64,000 nucleotides of DNA from Bartonella sp. M0283 (GCF_016100455.1 NZ_JACFSK010000002.1:82350-146349); one strand, 5' to 3'. Shown: positions 47,398-57,699, numbered from the stretch's first letter. Notes: a model not told the origin generated them from the letters alone. Made by a program: numbers and translations.

Positions 47398-48985
47398 CGA
47401 ATTCCAGAGGTTGGGTGTGTTTGATACCCTTTATCTTGCGCAATTCATCAAGCACTTGATCGGGAATACGAGCATCAAGATAAAGAAGCGCGATTGCGTC
47501 ACCGCCCGGTTCATTACGTCCCAAAGCGAAGTTTGCAATATTCACGCCGGATTTTCCGCAAATCGTACCGATTGTACCGATAATTCCCGGTGTGTCGGTG
47601 TTGGTGATATAAAGCATATGCGGGCCGACCTCGGCATCAAGATTGATGCCCTTGATCTGGATAAAGCGCGGTTTGCCGTCAACAAAGCAGGTTCCGGCAA
47701 TGGAACGGGTGCGCTTCGATGTTTTGACAGTCAGTTTGATATAGCCGTCAAAAATACCGGATTTATCGCGCTTGACCTCGGAAAGAATAATACCGCGTTC
47801 TTTAACGAGAACCGGTGCCGACACCATGTTGACATCGGCAAGTTGCGGGCGGATGAGACCGGCCAATGCGGCACTGATGAGCGCGCGCGTATTCATGGCA
47901 GCAGTTGAACCGTCAAACAGAATCTCGACTTCCTTGATGTCTTCCTCGGTCGATTGGCCAACAAATGCTCCGAGAACTTCGGCAAGTTTGACAAACGGTT
48001 TCAAACGCGGTGCTTCTTCTGCCGTAATCGATGGCATATTGATTGCATTGCTGACAGCACCGTTGATAAGGTAATCCGACATTTGTTCGGCAACCTGAAT
48101 AGCAACGTTTTCCTGAGCCTCGGTCGTTGACGCACCAAGGTGCGGTGTGCAAACGACATTATCAAGGCTAAAGAGCGGGTCATCGGCAGCCGGTGGCTCG
48201 ACTTCATAGACATCAACCGCAGCACCTGCAATTTTGCCCGACTTCAAAGCGTCGACGAGGTCTTTTTCAACAACCAGCGCACCGCGTGCACAATTGATAA
48301 GTCTTACGCCATTTTTCATCTTGGCAATCGTTTCTGCATTGATGATATGGCGGGTCTTATCGGTAAGCGGTGTATGCAAAGTAATGAAATCGGCGCGCTT
48401 CAACAGATCGTCCAATTCGACCTTTTCGACACCAAGTTCTTTGGCTCGGGCATCCGAAAGGAACGGGTCATAGGCAATGACTTTCATCTTCAATCCGACG
48501 CCGCGGGTTGCGACAATCGAACCAATATTACCACAACCGATAATACCAAGAGTTTTGCCGGTGATTTCAACACCCATAAAGCGGCTTTTCTCCCATTTGC
48601 CGGCTTTGGTCGATTTATCGGCAGCCGGCAATTCACGGGCAATAGCAAACATCAATGCAATAGCATGTTCTGCTGTTGTAATCGAATTGCCGAATGGCGT
48701 ATTCATAACAATAATACCGCGCCGTGAAGCGGCTGGAATATCAACATTGTCAACACCGATACCGGCACGACCAACAACTTTCAGATTTTTCGCGGCAGCA
48801 ATAAGTTTTTCCGTTACTTTGGTTGCCGAACGGATTGCCAGACCATCATATTGACCAATAACTTCGAGAAGTTTTTCTTTATCTTTACCGAGTTCCGGTT
48901 TGAAATCGACTTCAACGCCGCGATCTTTAAAAATCTGGACAGCAGTCGGGGATAGTTTATCAGATACGAGTACACGAGGTGCCAT
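47381..48985 (-). CDS. serA: D-3-phosphoglycerate dehydrogenase
   Basis: The ATG at 48985 (MAPRVLVSDKL) has a perfect GGAGG 8 bases before it; an open frame 17 codons longer is not used. The 534-residue enzyme oxidises 3-phosphoglycerate, the first step of serine synthesis. It has the NAD motif GIIGCGNIGSIVATRG near residue 148, catalytic arginine context NCARGALV near residue 235, the CTPHLGAST block with catalytic histidine near residue 285, an intervening allosteric substrate-binding domain, and a C-terminal ACT domain (NTDTPGIIGTIGTICGKSGVN) for serine feedback. It follows serC by 75 bases in a serC-serA-GNAT unit. Confidence 0.96.
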   Translation of the reverse strand: MAPRVLVSDKLSPTAVQIFKDRGVEVDFKPELGKDKEKLLEVIGQYDGLAIRSATKVTEKLIAAAKNLKVVGRAGIGVDNVDIPAASRRGIIVMNTPFGNSITTAEHAIALMFAIARELPAADKSTKAGKWEKSRFMGVEITGKTLGIIGCGNIGSIVATRGVGLKMKVIAYDPFLSDARAKELGVEKVELDDLLKRADFITLHTPLTDKTRHIINAETIAKMKNGVRLINCARGALVVEKDLVDALKSGKIAGAAVDVYEVEPPAADDPLFSLDNVVCTPHLGASTTEAQENVAIQVAEQMSDYLINGAVSNAINMPSITAEEAPRLKPFVKLAEVLGAFVGQSTEEDIKEVEILFDGSTAAMNTRALISAALAGLIRPQLADVNMVSAPVLVKERGIILSEVKRDKSGIFDGYIKLTVKTSKRTRSIAGTCFVDGKPRFIQIKGINLDAEVGPHMLYITNTDTPGIIGTIGTICGKSGVNIANFALGRNEPGGDAIALLYLDARIPDQVLDELRKIKGIKHTQPLEFDVANG

Positions 48986-49060
48986 TATGGCCTCCAAAAA
49001 TTTTGTAAAATGGGGGAATGAGCGGCCTTGAAACAAGCCGCTACAAGGGAATCTTAATTT

Positions 49061-50224
49061 TTAAAGAGCTGCTTTTTCAGCCTTGAAAGCCCAGTCAAGC
49101 CATTCCGTCAATGCCTGAAGGTCGCGAGCCTCAATCGTTGCACCAGCCCAGATGCGCAAACCTGACGGTGCATCGCGATAGGCGCCTATGTCATGAGCGA
49201 CACCGGCTTTTTCCAGACGGTTGACAATAGCCTTAGCAAATGCTGCCTGTTTGTCGGCATCGAGTTTAACTACGGCAGGATCAACAATTTTGAAGCAGAC
49301 GGAAGTGTTCGAGCGGGTTGCCGGATCTTTCGCCAGAAATTCGATCCACGGAGTTTTTTTGACGAATTTGTCCAGAACAGCAAAGTTCTCGTCAGCCCGT
49401 TTCATCAATGTTTTCAGACCACCTATGGACTTTGCCCATTTCAATGCATCAAGGTAATCCTCGACACAAAGCATAGACGGCGTATTGATTGTTGCGCCCT
49501 CGAAAATACCCTCATTGAGTTTTCCGCCTTTTGTCATGCGGAAAATTTTTGGCAGCGGCCATGCGGGCGTATAGGTTTCAAGACGCTCTACCGCGCGTGG
49601 TCCCAGAATAAGCACACCGTGGGCACCCTCGCCACCCAGCACTTTTTGCCAGGAGAATGTTACAACATCAAGTTTCGAGAAATCGAGATTTTGCGCAAAT
49701 GCGGCGGATGTCGCGTCGCAAATCGTAAGCCCCTTACGATCAGCCGGAATAAAATCGGCATTGGGAACACGCACACCCGATGTTGTTCCATTCCATGTGA
49801 AAACAACATCACGATCAAAATCGACTTTGGTCAAATCCGGTAATTCACCATAAGGCGCTTCCAACTTGCGCACATCGGTCAATTTCAATTGTTTGACAAC
49901 ATCTGTTACCCAGCCCGAACCGAAGCTTTCCCATGCCAGCATATCAACACCACGTGCTCCAAGGAGCGACCACAGTGCCATTTCAACAGCACCGGTATCG
50001 GATGCGGGAACAATGCCGATACGATAATTTGCAGGAACTTCCAATACTTCGCGGGTGAGGTTGATTGCCTCAGCCAGCTTGGCTTTACCAATTTTCGCAC
50101 GATGGGAACGGCCAACCGGCGCATTAGCAAGCGCTTCAACCGTCCAACCGGGACGCTTTGCACAGGGACCAGAAGAGAAATTGGGATTGTTCGGGCGCAC
50201 GCCCGGCTCGTTTAAATTTGTCAT
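49061..50224 (-). CDS. serC: phosphoserine aminotransferase
   Basis: A 387-residue PLP enzyme that makes phosphoserine from 3-phosphohydroxypyruvate and glutamate. It begins with [17 protein letters not shown]. It contains [15 protein letters not shown] near residue 140 and the PLP-lysine motif [18 protein letters not shown] near residue 190, both typical of the alphaproteobacterial SerC form. It is the first gene of serC-serA-GNAT. A structured leader (50235-50296) that hides its ribosome-binding site suggests control at the RNA level. Confidence 0.96.
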   Translation of the reverse strand: MTNLNEPGVRPNNPNFSSGPCAKRPGWTVEALANAPVGRSHRAKIGKAKLAEAINLTREVLEVPANYRIGIVPASDTGAVEMALWSLLGARGVDMLAWESFGSGWVTDVVKQLKLTDVRKLEAPYGELPDLTKVDFDRDVVFTWNGTTSGVRVPNADFIPADRKGLTICDATSAAFAQNLDFSKLDVVTFSWQKVLGGEGAHGVLILGPRAVERLETYTPAWPLPKIFRMTKGGKLNEGIFEGATINTPSMLCVEDYLDALKWAKSIGGLKTLMKRADENFAVLDKFVKKTPWIEFLAKDPATRSNTSVCFKIVDPAVVKLDADKQAAFAKAIVNRLEKAGVAHDIGAYRDAPSGLRIWAGATIEARDLQALTEWLDWAFKAEKAAL

Positions 50225-50310
50225 ATTAATCTACCCTTTCAGATAGCTCGCCTCTCGTTGGGAAGAGGTGGCCCGCTGACGTGATTATCCGAAAGGCACT
50301 CCCAGCACAA
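50225..50310 (-). promoter_or_regulatory. structured serC leader (serC RNA motif candidate)
   Basis: In the minus-strand transcript, CCUUUCGGAU (50296-50287) pairs with AUCUGAAAGG (50244-50235) over 10 base pairs with one G-U. Inside lies a CCUCU/AGAGG hairpin (50268-50264 with 50255-50251) with an 8-base loop. The 3' arm covers the GAAAGGG ribosome-binding site of serC. A conserved 'serC motif' RNA upstream of alphaproteobacterial serC genes has been described from comparative genomics. The position and shape fit that; the ligand or signal is not known. Confidence 0.75.
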
Positions 50311-50333
50311 GTAAAAAAATAGATTATCACAAA

Positions 50334-51200
50334 TTATTTAACCGGAGCCGCTTTTAGACAAAGTTTTTCAATGTATTGTTTAAGTGTTATTTTTCCTCTC
50401 AACGTTTTATTCAAAGGCGGCCAATCACCACTTATTGTGTTTAACGCCATCGCAGCAAATGACATTGCACTTGAGTTCGAGAAAGAAAGAGAAAGATAAT
50501 AATTTTCAATATCTTCCTTGTTCACTCCTACGAGTTTCACAGGTTTTCCAAGTGCCGTTTGAAAAGCTGTTGCGACATCTTGAATCGTGTAACGTTCCGG
50601 CCCTTCAATATAATGAATGCCAGCTTTTCCACTCTCAATAAGCCCCGTCAAATAATCGGCGATATCGCGAGGAGCGACCATCGGAATGATAGAATGGGAA
50701 GGATAAATGGTGGTCAAACATCCTTTTTCGATAATTTCGTTGAGAGCAAAATCCCAATTGGACATATAAAAGCCTGCGCGAACAATCAGCGCTTCCGGAT
50801 AAATCTCTTTAACCTTCTCCTCCAATAAATAAAGGCTTCCTAAATCTCCGATATGGTCACCTTTTTGAGCACCATAAGTCGACTGCACAATGACTTTTTC
50901 AAGATTCGTGTTTTCGAGCGCGCGCGTAATCGCTGCAATTGTTCTGCGCTCTTCAACATCAACATCATGAACAGGATTGGCAGGCGGATTAAGGATATAA
51001 ACGCCGCTCGCCTGTTTCAAAATCTCATGGAACAAATGGTAGTCGGAAATATCGATTTCCGCGAGTCTGGCACCAAGCTTGACAAGGTTTTCAGCGCGTT
51101 TTCCAGAACGGGTTACCACTGTCACATCTCTCCCCGAACGCAGCAGATTTTTTGCGAGTTCCGAACCGATATGGCCGGTTGCACCCAGCACGACAAACAT
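50334..51200 (-). CDS. NmrA-like NAD(P)-binding protein
   Basis: A 288-residue atypical short-chain dehydrogenase fold. The N-terminus carries the dinucleotide motif VVLGATGHIGSELAKNLL (GxxGxxG), followed by a VTRSGKRAENL loop, DISDYHLFHEIL near residue 50, and an IVQSTYGAQKGDH region near residue 103. There is no canonical YxxxK catalytic pair. Homologues are NmrA/HSCARG-type redox sensors or quinone oxidoreductases. It ends about 110 bases before the serC start and seems separately expressed. The biological role cannot be read from the sequence. Confidence 0.85.
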   Translation of the reverse strand: MFVVLGATGHIGSELAKNLLRSGRDVTVVTRSGKRAENLVKLGARLAEIDISDYHLFHEILKQASGVYILNPPANPVHDVDVEERRTIAAITRALENTNLEKVIVQSTYGAQKGDHIGDLGSLYLLEEKVKEIYPEALIVRAGFYMSNWDFALNEIIEKGCLTTIYPSHSIIPMVAPRDIADYLTGLIESGKAGIHYIEGPERYTIQDVATAFQTALGKPVKLVGVNKEDIENYYLSLSFSNSSAMSFAAMALNTISGDWPPLNKTLRGKITLKQYIEKLCLKAAPVK

Positions 51201-51307
51201 AATTCACCGCTCTGTCAAAATCCGTTAGCCTATCGGATAACGATAATCATTCTTGTCGGGAAGGGCTAATAAAACTATGATAAGCTTTAAAACATGACGG
51301 GTGCAGG

Positions 51308-51745
51308 ATGAAACAATTGCATTGGATAAAAAGCTTAAGTCTTATGATCATTCCGCTTTTGTTTTTAAGCGGTTGCCAATCGGTTCCCAAGCTCAAATCA
51401 CCCGATAATGTTTACGAGTTCAACACCCGCCCGACAAATGAAGTTGGCATTCCGGCCGATGTCTTGAGGCGTGCCGCTTTTACGGCTGAACGTCGCGGCT
51501 ATCGTTATTTTACAATCAGTGATACATCCGAAGGTGCCCAGACTTCAAAAATGCCGACTTTCGGCATTAATTATGGACGCGATCCTTATGGCTTTTCTGA
51601 CCCTGGTGCCGACAGTACGGGAGGTGGAATTTCAATGGATTTACCATTAAATACACGTCGCATCCATTGGGTTGTCACCATGATGCATACGCCCGAAACA
51701 CAATCGACCAAAGTTTATGATGTAACCGAGGTTATTGCCAAATAG
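51308..51745 (+). CDS. small lipoprotein, CC0125/CC1285-like
   Basis: A 145-residue protein with a lipoprotein signal peptide ending in LFLSGC (lipidated cysteine near residue 23). The mature part has LRRAAFTAERRGYRYFTISDTSEGAQ near residue 55, like a family of alphaproteobacterial lipoproteins labelled CC0125/CC1285. It should be anchored in the outer membrane or inner membrane by its lipid. Function is unknown. It lies just before the urease cluster, on the same strand, but separated by about 75 bases. Confidence 0.8.
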   Translation: MKQLHWIKSLSLMIIPLLFLSGCQSVPKLKSPDNVYEFNTRPTNEVGIPADVLRRAAFTAERRGYRYFTISDTSEGAQTSKMPTFGINYGRDPYGFSDPGADSTGGGISMDLPLNTRRIHWVVTMMHTPETQSTKVYDVTEVIAK

Positions 51746-51820
51746 CTGTTTTCAACAAGTTGGCCACTTCAAGTTCAAGATAAAAATTGCGTTTTATAGA
51801 AAAACTGTTGTCATATAGCG

Positions 51821-52690
51821 GTGAGAAGAACAATATTTTTACAAAAACTTGGGGATGGCAATCATTTGCAAAATTCATCTTTAAAAAAAATCGCTATGCA
51901 GCGCATGGAAGGCAGCGCTTCGTTCAGTACGGTTTATAAAGATCAACGGTCATCTTTGGAAAAGCTTTATCAATCCGGTTCATTGAAATTACGTTTTCCG
52001 CTTTATTCCGACAACCATTTCGAGGCTGTGCAAATCAATACGGCAGGCGGTGTGACCGGTGGCGACAAGCTTTTCTGGAAATGCGAACTCGGTGAAAAAA
52101 CAAAAGCAACAATCACCACACAAGCCGCCGAAAAAATATATCGCTCGCTTGATGCTATGCCGGCCGAAATCAATATTTCGCTAAATTTAAGAAAAAACTC
52201 TACATTGTTCTGGCTCCCGCAGGAGACAATTTTTTTTAATTGTGCCGCGTTAAAACGCAAAATCACCGTCGAGATGGAAGAAGGTGCAGCCCTTCTTCTG
52301 GTAGAAGCTTTTATTTTCGGACGGAAACTCATGGGAGAGAAAGTTGTCAACGGCTTTATTGATGACGAGTGGCAAGTGCGTCTTTGCGATAAGCTTGTCC
52401 ATTTTGAAGCCTTTAAAATCAATGGCAATATTTTACAGCAATCAACCCGCTCGGCAATTTTCAACGCCAATCAGGCCATTGCCACAATTCTTTACATTGC
52501 CAATGATTATGAAAGCAAAGAAGCGGCTGCGAGAGAGATTATCGGACAATCCGGCGGGGTCTCTGCATGGAATGGCAAGCTTCTTGCTAGGATTATTGAA
52601 AAGGACTCCTATTCTTTGAGGGAAAAACTCGTTCCTTTGATAAAACTGCTAACAAAAGGGGCAGACGTGCCAAAATTTTGGTCAATTTAG
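51821..52690 (+). CDS. ureD: urease accessory protein UreD (UreH)
   Basis: A ~265-289-residue metallochaperone scaffold that binds apo-urease together with UreF and UreG for nickel insertion. Family features are RSSLEKLYQSGSLKLRFP near the N-terminus, NTAGGVTGGDKL, and AAEKIYRSLDAMPAEIN. The start is uncertain: GTG at 51821, TTG at 51866 (preceded by GGGGAT), or ATG at 51896 are all in frame. I give the longest form. It leads the cluster ureD-A-J-B-C-E-F-G and ends 13 bases before ureA. Confidence 0.93.
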   Translation: MRRTIFLQKLGDGNHLQNSSLKKIAMQRMEGSASFSTVYKDQRSSLEKLYQSGSLKLRFPLYSDNHFEAVQINTAGGVTGGDKLFWKCELGEKTKATITTQAAEKIYRSLDAMPAEINISLNLRKNSTLFWLPQETIFFNCAALKRKITVEMEEGAALLLVEAFIFGRKLMGEKVVNGFIDDEWQVRLCDKLVHFEAFKINGNILQQSTRSAIFNANQAIATILYIANDYESKEAAAREIIGQSGGVSAWNGKLLARIIEKDSYSLREKLVPLIKLLTKGADVPKFWSI

Positions 52691-52703
52691 CTATGGGTGA
52701 ATA

Positions 52704-53006
52704 ATGATACTTACCGAAAGAGAAAAGGACAAATTGTTGATCTCAATGGCGGCCATGGTTGCTCGCAAACGACTCGAACGGGGAGTAAAGCTCAATCATC
52801 CGGAAGCTGTTGCACTGATTAGCGATTTTGTCGTGGAAGGTGCCCGTGATGGCCGCACCGTTGCCGACCTCATGGAACAAGGTGCTTATGTATTGCGCCG
52901 CGATCAGGTCATGGAAGGCATTCCTGAAATGATTGAAGACATTCAGGTTGAAGCAACATTTCCCGACGGGACAAAACTTGTCACTGTCCACCATCCGATA
53001 CGTTAA
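52704..53006 (+). CDS. ureA: urease gamma subunit
   Basis: A 100-residue subunit, the normal size. It matches the family along its whole length: [43 protein letters not shown], and [19 protein letters not shown] at the end. It is part of the (alpha-beta-gamma)3 urease that hydrolyses urea to ammonia and carbamate in the cytosol. It is separate from the beta subunit, as in most bacteria. Confidence 0.97.
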   Translation: MILTEREKDKLLISMAAMVARKRLERGVKLNHPEAVALISDFVVEGARDGRTVADLMEQGAYVLRRDQVMEGIPEMIEDIQVEATFPDGTKLVTVHHPIR

Positions 53007-53050
53007 GTTCAATAATTGAAATATATAAAACTATGAAGAGGGGAACTCTC

Positions 53051-53656
53051 ATGAAACTTTTGTCAAGATCGACAGTCATAACAGCTTTGATGATTTTCAC
53101 ATCCACACCGGCTTTTGCCCACCTGACCGGTGTTCCACATGACCATAGCTCTTTTACAAGCGGCTTTTTACACCCGCTAACCGGTTTTGATCATATTCTG
53201 GTCATGGTGGCGGTCGGCTTATGGGCAGCTCAACTCGGCGGAAAATCGATTCTAGCAGTTCCGGCAAGTTTTGTTGTCTGTATGGCAATTGGTTTTTGGC
53301 TTGCCACAAAAGGCATTGCATTACCTTATGTTGAACCGGTCATTCTTGCTTCCGTGATTGCGATGGGGCTCTTTGCGGCAATGGCCATTCATCTTCCCAT
53401 TATGCCGGCCATGCTCGTCGTCGGTGCTTTTGCGCTTTTTCATGGTTATGCGCATGGTCTCGAACTTGAAAATTCGGAGGCCTATGCTTACGGAATCGGT
53501 TTTTCTATTGCCACAGCATTGCTTCACGGCGTCGGTATTACAATCGGCTTGGGAGCAAGCAAAATTTTTGGCCGGTCAAATGGCGCAACAGCAATCAGAA
53601 TCGGCGGCGTTGCGACCACTCTTGCAGGGCTTTATCTGGCCTTTGCTGCTGCATGA
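53051..53656 (+). CDS. ureJ: HupE/UreJ family nickel transporter
   Basis: The start at 53051 (MKLLSRS) has GAGGGGA just upstream. The 201-residue protein has a cleavable signal sequence (TALMIFTSTPAFA) and about six membrane helices. The family signature GFLHPLTGFDHILVMVAVGLWAA is near residue 36, with further metal-binding histidines in FHGYAHGLELEN near residue 134. HupE/UreJ proteins import nickel for hydrogenase or urease. Its place between ureA and ureB supports a dedicated nickel supply for this urease. Confidence 0.92.
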   Translation: MKLLSRSTVITALMIFTSTPAFAHLTGVPHDHSSFTSGFLHPLTGFDHILVMVAVGLWAAQLGGKSILAVPASFVVCMAIGFWLATKGIALPYVEPVILASVIAMGLFAAMAIHLPIMPAMLVVGAFALFHGYAHGLELENSEAYAYGIGFSIATALLHGVGITIGLGASKIFGRSNGATAIRIGGVATTLAGLYLAFAAA

Positions 53657-53697
53657 AATCGAATTCCTACTACCCGTTTTAACAATCGGAAAGAAAT

Positions 53698-54006
53698 ATG
53701 ATGGTTCCCGGAGAAATTATTACAGAGGCAGGCGATATTGAAATGAATGCCGGCCGTAATGCGATAAAACTCAAAGTCGGCAATAGCGGTGACCGCCCTA
53801 TTCAAGTGGGGTCGCATTATCATTTTTATGAAGCCAATCCTGCCCTTCAATTCGACCGCGAAAAAGCCCGTGGAATGCGACTTGATATTCCGGCCGGTAC
53901 CGCTGTCCGGTTTGAACCCGGACAGGAAAAAGATGTTTTCCTCATACCATTAGCGGGAAAACAGCGTGTCTTCGGTTTTCGTGCAAAAATTCAGGGGGAT
54001 CTTTGA
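53698..54006 (+). CDS. ureB: urease beta subunit
   Basis: A 102-residue subunit (ATG at 53698 or 53701). It begins with [19 protein letters not shown] and contains [18 protein letters not shown] near residue 42, ending in a glycine/aspartate-rich [10 protein letters not shown]. It shares one base with ureC (TGATG), so translation is coupled. Confidence 0.96.
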   Translation: MMVPGEIITEAGDIEMNAGRNAIKLKVGNSGDRPIQVGSHYHFYEANPALQFDREKARGMRLDIPAGTAVRFEPGQEKDVFLIPLAGKQRVFGFRAKIQGDL

Positions 54007-55715
54007 TGAGCCACAAAATTTCGCGTGCCGCTTATGCGCAAATGTTCGGGCCGACAAAAGGTGACCATATCCGCCTTGCCGATACAGACCTTTTCGTAAC
54101 TGTCGAAGATGACAAGACAACTTATGGCGAGGAAGTCAAATTCGGCGGTGGTAAAGTTATCCGCGATGGTATGGGCCAAAGCCAATATTCACGTGAAAAA
54201 GGGGCTATGGATACAGTTATCACCAATGCCCTTATTGTCGATTATACCGGCATTTATAAAGCCGATATCGGTTTGAAAGACGGTCTTATCGAAAAAATCG
54301 GTAAAGCTGGCAATCCCGATATTCAACCAAATGTCGATATCATCATTGGCCCTGCAACCGAAATTATTGCAGCGGAGGGGAAAATTGTAACCGCTGGCGG
54401 AATTGATTCACACATTCATTTTATTTGCCCCCAGCAGGTCAACGAAGCACTCTATTCCGGCATTACAACCATGTTTGGCGGTGGCACGGGGCCCGCACAC
54501 GGAACGCTAGCGACCACCTGCACACCGGGCCCTTGGCATTTGGCGCGCATGATACAGGCGGTAGACAGCTTGCCGATGAATATCGGCCTTGCTGGCAAAG
54601 GCAATTCATCTTCTCCTGATGCTTTGATCGAAATGGTCAATGCCGGTGCTTCTTCGCTCAAACTTCATGAAGATTGGGGGTCGACTCCGGCGGCAATCGA
54701 CAATTGCTTGAGCGTTGCCGATGATTATGACGTGCAGGTTATGATTCACACCGATACATTGAATGAAGCGGGGTTTGTCGAAGATACAATCGCTGCATTC
54801 AAAGGCCGGACAATCCATGCCTTCCATACAGAAGGTGCCGGCGGTGGTCATGCTCCCGATATTATCCGTGTTTGCGGGTTTGAAAATGTATTGCCTGCCT
54901 CAACCAACCCCACGCGCCCCTATACGAAAAACACCATTGCCGAACATCTTGATATGCTCATGGTTTGCCATCACTTGTCGGCAAAAATACCGGAAGATGT
55001 TGCTTTTGCCGAAAGTCGTATACGTAAGGAAACAATTGCCGCAGAAGATATCCTGCATGATATTGGTGCCTTTTCTATTATCGCGTCGGATAGTCAGGCA
55101 ATGGGACGGGTTGGCGAAGTCATTATCCGCACATGGCAGACTGCCGATAAAATGAAAAAACAGCGTGGTTATTTGGGCAACGATAGCGGGTTCAACGATA
55201 ATGAACGCGTGAAACGCTATATTGCAAAATACACAATCAATCCGGCCATTGCACAAGGAATTGGTCATGTCACCGGTTCGATAGAAACCGGTAAACGTGC
55301 CGATATTGTCATCTGGTCGCCCGCCTTTTTCGGAGTAAAACCGGAGATGGTTTTGCTTGGCGGGATGATCGCAGCAGCACCAATGGGTGACCCCAATGCA
55401 TCGATTGCAACACCACAACCGGTTCACTTCCGGCCAATGTTCGGCGCTCTCGGAAAGGCTGTCAAACACACATCTCTTACCTTTACCAGCAAAGCCGCTA
55501 TTGATAACGGGCTCGCCGAAAAGCTTGGGCTTGAAAAGGAACTCGTTGCCGTTAAAAACACCCGCACTATTTCCAAAAAATCCATGAAACTCAATTCTGC
55601 AACGCCGCATATCGACGTTGACCCAGAAACTTATGAAGTGCGCGCAGATGGTGAATTATTAACCTGCGAACCGGCAAAGATACTTCCGATGGCACAACGC
55701 TATTTTCTTTATTGA
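54006..55715 (+). CDS. ureC: urease alpha (catalytic) subunit
   Basis: The start is the ATG at 54006 ([12 protein letters not shown]). The 569-residue subunit carries the nickel site: two histidines in HIHFICPQQ near residue 136, the carbamylated lysine in SLKLHEDWG near residue 219, histidines in MIHTDTLNE and [15 protein letters not shown], and the aspartate in [11 protein letters not shown] near residue 362. The flap cysteine and histidine are in MVCHHL near residue 322. All active-site residues are present, so the enzyme should be functional. Confidence 0.98.
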   Translation: MSHKISRAAYAQMFGPTKGDHIRLADTDLFVTVEDDKTTYGEEVKFGGGKVIRDGMGQSQYSREKGAMDTVITNALIVDYTGIYKADIGLKDGLIEKIGKAGNPDIQPNVDIIIGPATEIIAAEGKIVTAGGIDSHIHFICPQQVNEALYSGITTMFGGGTGPAHGTLATTCTPGPWHLARMIQAVDSLPMNIGLAGKGNSSSPDALIEMVNAGASSLKLHEDWGSTPAAIDNCLSVADDYDVQVMIHTDTLNEAGFVEDTIAAFKGRTIHAFHTEGAGGGHAPDIIRVCGFENVLPASTNPTRPYTKNTIAEHLDMLMVCHHLSAKIPEDVAFAESRIRKETIAAEDILHDIGAFSIIASDSQAMGRVGEVIIRTWQTADKMKKQRGYLGNDSGFNDNERVKRYIAKYTINPAIAQGIGHVTGSIETGKRADIVIWSPAFFGVKPEMVLLGGMIAAAPMGDPNASIATPQPVHFRPMFGALGKAVKHTSLTFTSKAAIDNGLAEKLGLEKELVAVKNTRTISKKSMKLNSATPHIDVDPETYEVRADGELLTCEPAKILPMAQRYFLY

Positions 55716-55722
55716 GGTTTAA

Positions 55723-56187
55723 ATGTCCTATAAAACTTTTCGAGCAACAAAATATATACCGGCGTCCAATGCCAAAGGAGTTGAAACTTCAGGTGCGCTT
55801 TCACTTTCCCATGACGAGCGCCATATCCGCCGAAAATTACTTCATTTTGTGAATGGCGATATGATTATGGTGGATTTGAAAGAACCCGTCCATCTTTCTG
55901 AAGGAGATGTCCTTGAAGCAGAAAATGGCGAATATTTTCTCATCCACGCAGCCAACGAACCACTTTATTCTGTAACGGCGAACACACCGCTGGAGCTTAC
56001 CCGACTTGCCTGGCATTTGGGCAACCGTCATCAAGCAGTCGAAATTAAAGAAAACAGAATCCTTGTGCTTCGTGATCCTGTTATACGCGCTATGCTTGAA
56101 GGTTTAGGAGCAACCGTTGAAGAGATCGAAGCTCCTTTTCGACCTCTCCACGGAGCTTATCACGACCTTGCGGGGCACCATCATTAA
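55723..56187 (+). CDS. ureE: urease accessory protein UreE
   Basis: A 154-residue nickel-binding metallochaperone. It has an N-terminal peptide-binding domain and a C-terminal metal-binding domain (RLAWHLGNRHQAVEI near residue 91) with a histidine-containing tail (HGAYHDLAGHHH), shorter than the His-rich tail of Klebsiella UreE. GAGGT precedes the start. It overlaps ureF by one base. Confidence 0.94.
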   Translation: MSYKTFRATKYIPASNAKGVETSGALSLSHDERHIRRKLLHFVNGDMIMVDLKEPVHLSEGDVLEAENGEYFLIHAANEPLYSVTANTPLELTRLAWHLGNRHQAVEIKENRILVLRDPVIRAMLEGLGATVEEIEAPFRPLHGAYHDLAGHHH

Positions 56188-56846
56188 TGTTGCAGGGTGA
56201 CGCCTCTTTGCTGCGTTTGATGACGCTTTTTTCGCCGGTCTTTCCGGTCGGCGGCTTTGCCTATAGCCACGGTCTCGAACAAGCAGTCCATGAAAATTCT
56301 ATTCAAAATGCCGAAGATTTGTTTGATTGGCTTGATGCTCTTGCCAATCACGGATCTCTCCATAATGACGTGGTTTTGATCGCCGAAGCGTGGAGATCAA
56401 CCGATCAAGGAAAATCCATTATTGCCCTTGTTGAACTAGCCAATGCCAACACTGCCTCGAAAGAACGCTTCCTGGAAATCGATTTACAAGGCCGTGCTTT
56501 TTGTACCTCAGTTGCCCAAACCGGTTTTTCAAAAGAAATCTATAAAGCCCTTCCCTATCCAGTTGCTGTGGGCGTTCTCGGACACCAATTGGAAATTTCA
56601 TTGTCATCTGTCCTGACAGCCTATCTCCACACATTTCTGTCAAATCTGGTGCAGGCAGCTATAAGACTTGTTCCGCTTGGACAAAGCGACGGCGTCAAAA
56701 CCATGGCAAAGCTCGAAAGAACAATTCTTGCTATCACCGAGAACAGCGATAAGCTTACACTTGATAATCTCGGTTCATGCTGTTTCCTATCCGACATCAT
56801 GGCAATGCGACACGAAACACTTTATTCAAGGATTTTCCGTTCATGA
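56187..56846 (+). CDS. ureF: urease accessory protein UreF
   Basis: A 219-residue all-helical protein. It has [23 protein letters not shown] near the N-terminus (family hallmark [10 protein letters not shown]) and [26 protein letters not shown] near residue 130. It acts with UreD and UreG in the pre-activation complex, gating GTP hydrolysis by UreG. It shares 4 bases (ATGA) with ureG. Confidence 0.95.
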   Translation: MLQGDASLLRLMTLFSPVFPVGGFAYSHGLEQAVHENSIQNAEDLFDWLDALANHGSLHNDVVLIAEAWRSTDQGKSIIALVELANANTASKERFLEIDLQGRAFCTSVAQTGFSKEIYKALPYPVAVGVLGHQLEISLSSVLTAYLHTFLSNLVQAAIRLVPLGQSDGVKTMAKLERTILAITENSDKLTLDNLGSCCFLSDIMAMRHETLYSRIFRS

Positions 56847-57469
56847 CATCTTCTTATTCACCAAACGGCCCGTTACGTATCGGCATTGGAGGCCCTGTCG
56901 GGTCCGGAAAAACAACTTTGACGGAAATGCTTTGCAAGGCCTTGCGCGATCATTACTCGGTCGCCGTTGTTACCAACGACATTTATACAAAAGAAGATGC
57001 ACTGATCCTCAATCGCGTTCAGGCACTGCCGGAAGACCGCATTATCGGCGTGGAAACAGGCGGCTGCCCGCACACCGCTATTCGCGAGGATGCAACTGTC
57101 AATTTGCAAGCTATTGACGAGCTTTTAAACCGGCACCCCGACCTTGATATGATATTTATCGAATCAGGCGGAGACAATCTCGCGGCAACATTTTCCCCCG
57201 ATCTCGCCGATTTGACGCTTTACGTTATTTCGGTGGCAGAAGGTGAAAAAATACCGCGCAAAGGCGGTCCTGCTATTACGCGCTCTGACTTGCTTATCAT
57301 CAACAAGAAAGATCTAGCCCCATATGTTCACGCCGATCTTGATGTGATGGAACATGACGCAAAAATCCAGCGCGGTGAAAAGCCTTTTGTGTTCACGGAT
57401 ATGCTACGCCGCGACGGGCTTCAGGACATTATTCGATTTATCGAACAGGCGGGCGGTTTTACCCGATAA
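56843..57469 (+). CDS. ureG: urease accessory GTPase UreG
   Basis: The start at 56843 ([17 protein letters not shown]) gives a 208-residue GTPase. It has a P-loop [13 protein letters not shown] near residue 15, [11 protein letters not shown] near residue 40, the nickel-binding CPH motif in [15 protein letters not shown] near residue 67, and NKKDLAPYV near residue 150. It delivers nickel to urease with GTP hydrolysis. It is the last gene of the cluster. Confidence 0.97.
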   Translation: MTSSYSPNGPLRIGIGGPVGSGKTTLTEMLCKALRDHYSVAVVTNDIYTKEDALILNRVQALPEDRIIGVETGGCPHTAIREDATVNLQAIDELLNRHPDLDMIFIESGGDNLAATFSPDLADLTLYVISVAEGEKIPRKGGPAITRSDLLIINKKDLAPYVHADLDVMEHDAKIQRGEKPFVFTDMLRRDGLQDIIRFIEQAGGFTR

Positions 57470-57563
57470 ATAAGCAAACGCCCATTTGAAAACCGTTTTT
57501 CACGGCTTAAAAATTTTTGCTGCCGAGTGGATAAGGTTGACGGCTTTGAAAGGATAATCCAAA

Positions 57564-57588
57564 GGCAAAACGATATTTGCCGGAATTT
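57564..57588 (+). terminator. weak terminator downstream of ureG
   Basis: GGCAAA (57564-57569) and TTTGCC (57576-57581) form a 6-bp stem, followed by GGAA and seven T. It lies about 95 bases after the ureG stop codon. The stem is short, so confidence is modest. Confidence 0.45.
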
Positions 57589-57624
57589 TTTTATAAAGTT
57601 ACCACGAGATATATTCGGAAAAAT

Positions 57625-57699
57625 TGGTACGCCTAAGGGGAATTGAACCCCTGTTTCCGCCGTGAGAGGGCGGCGTCCTGACCGCTAGACGATAGGCGC
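57625..57699 (-). tRNA. tRNA-Glu (CTC)
   Basis: A cloverleaf on the minus strand, 75 bases including encoded CCA. The anticodon CTC lies in the loop CTCTCAC, closed by CCGCC/GGCGG. The T-loop TTCAATT follows AGGGG. The acceptor stem closes with a G1-U72 wobble. Confidence 0.96.
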
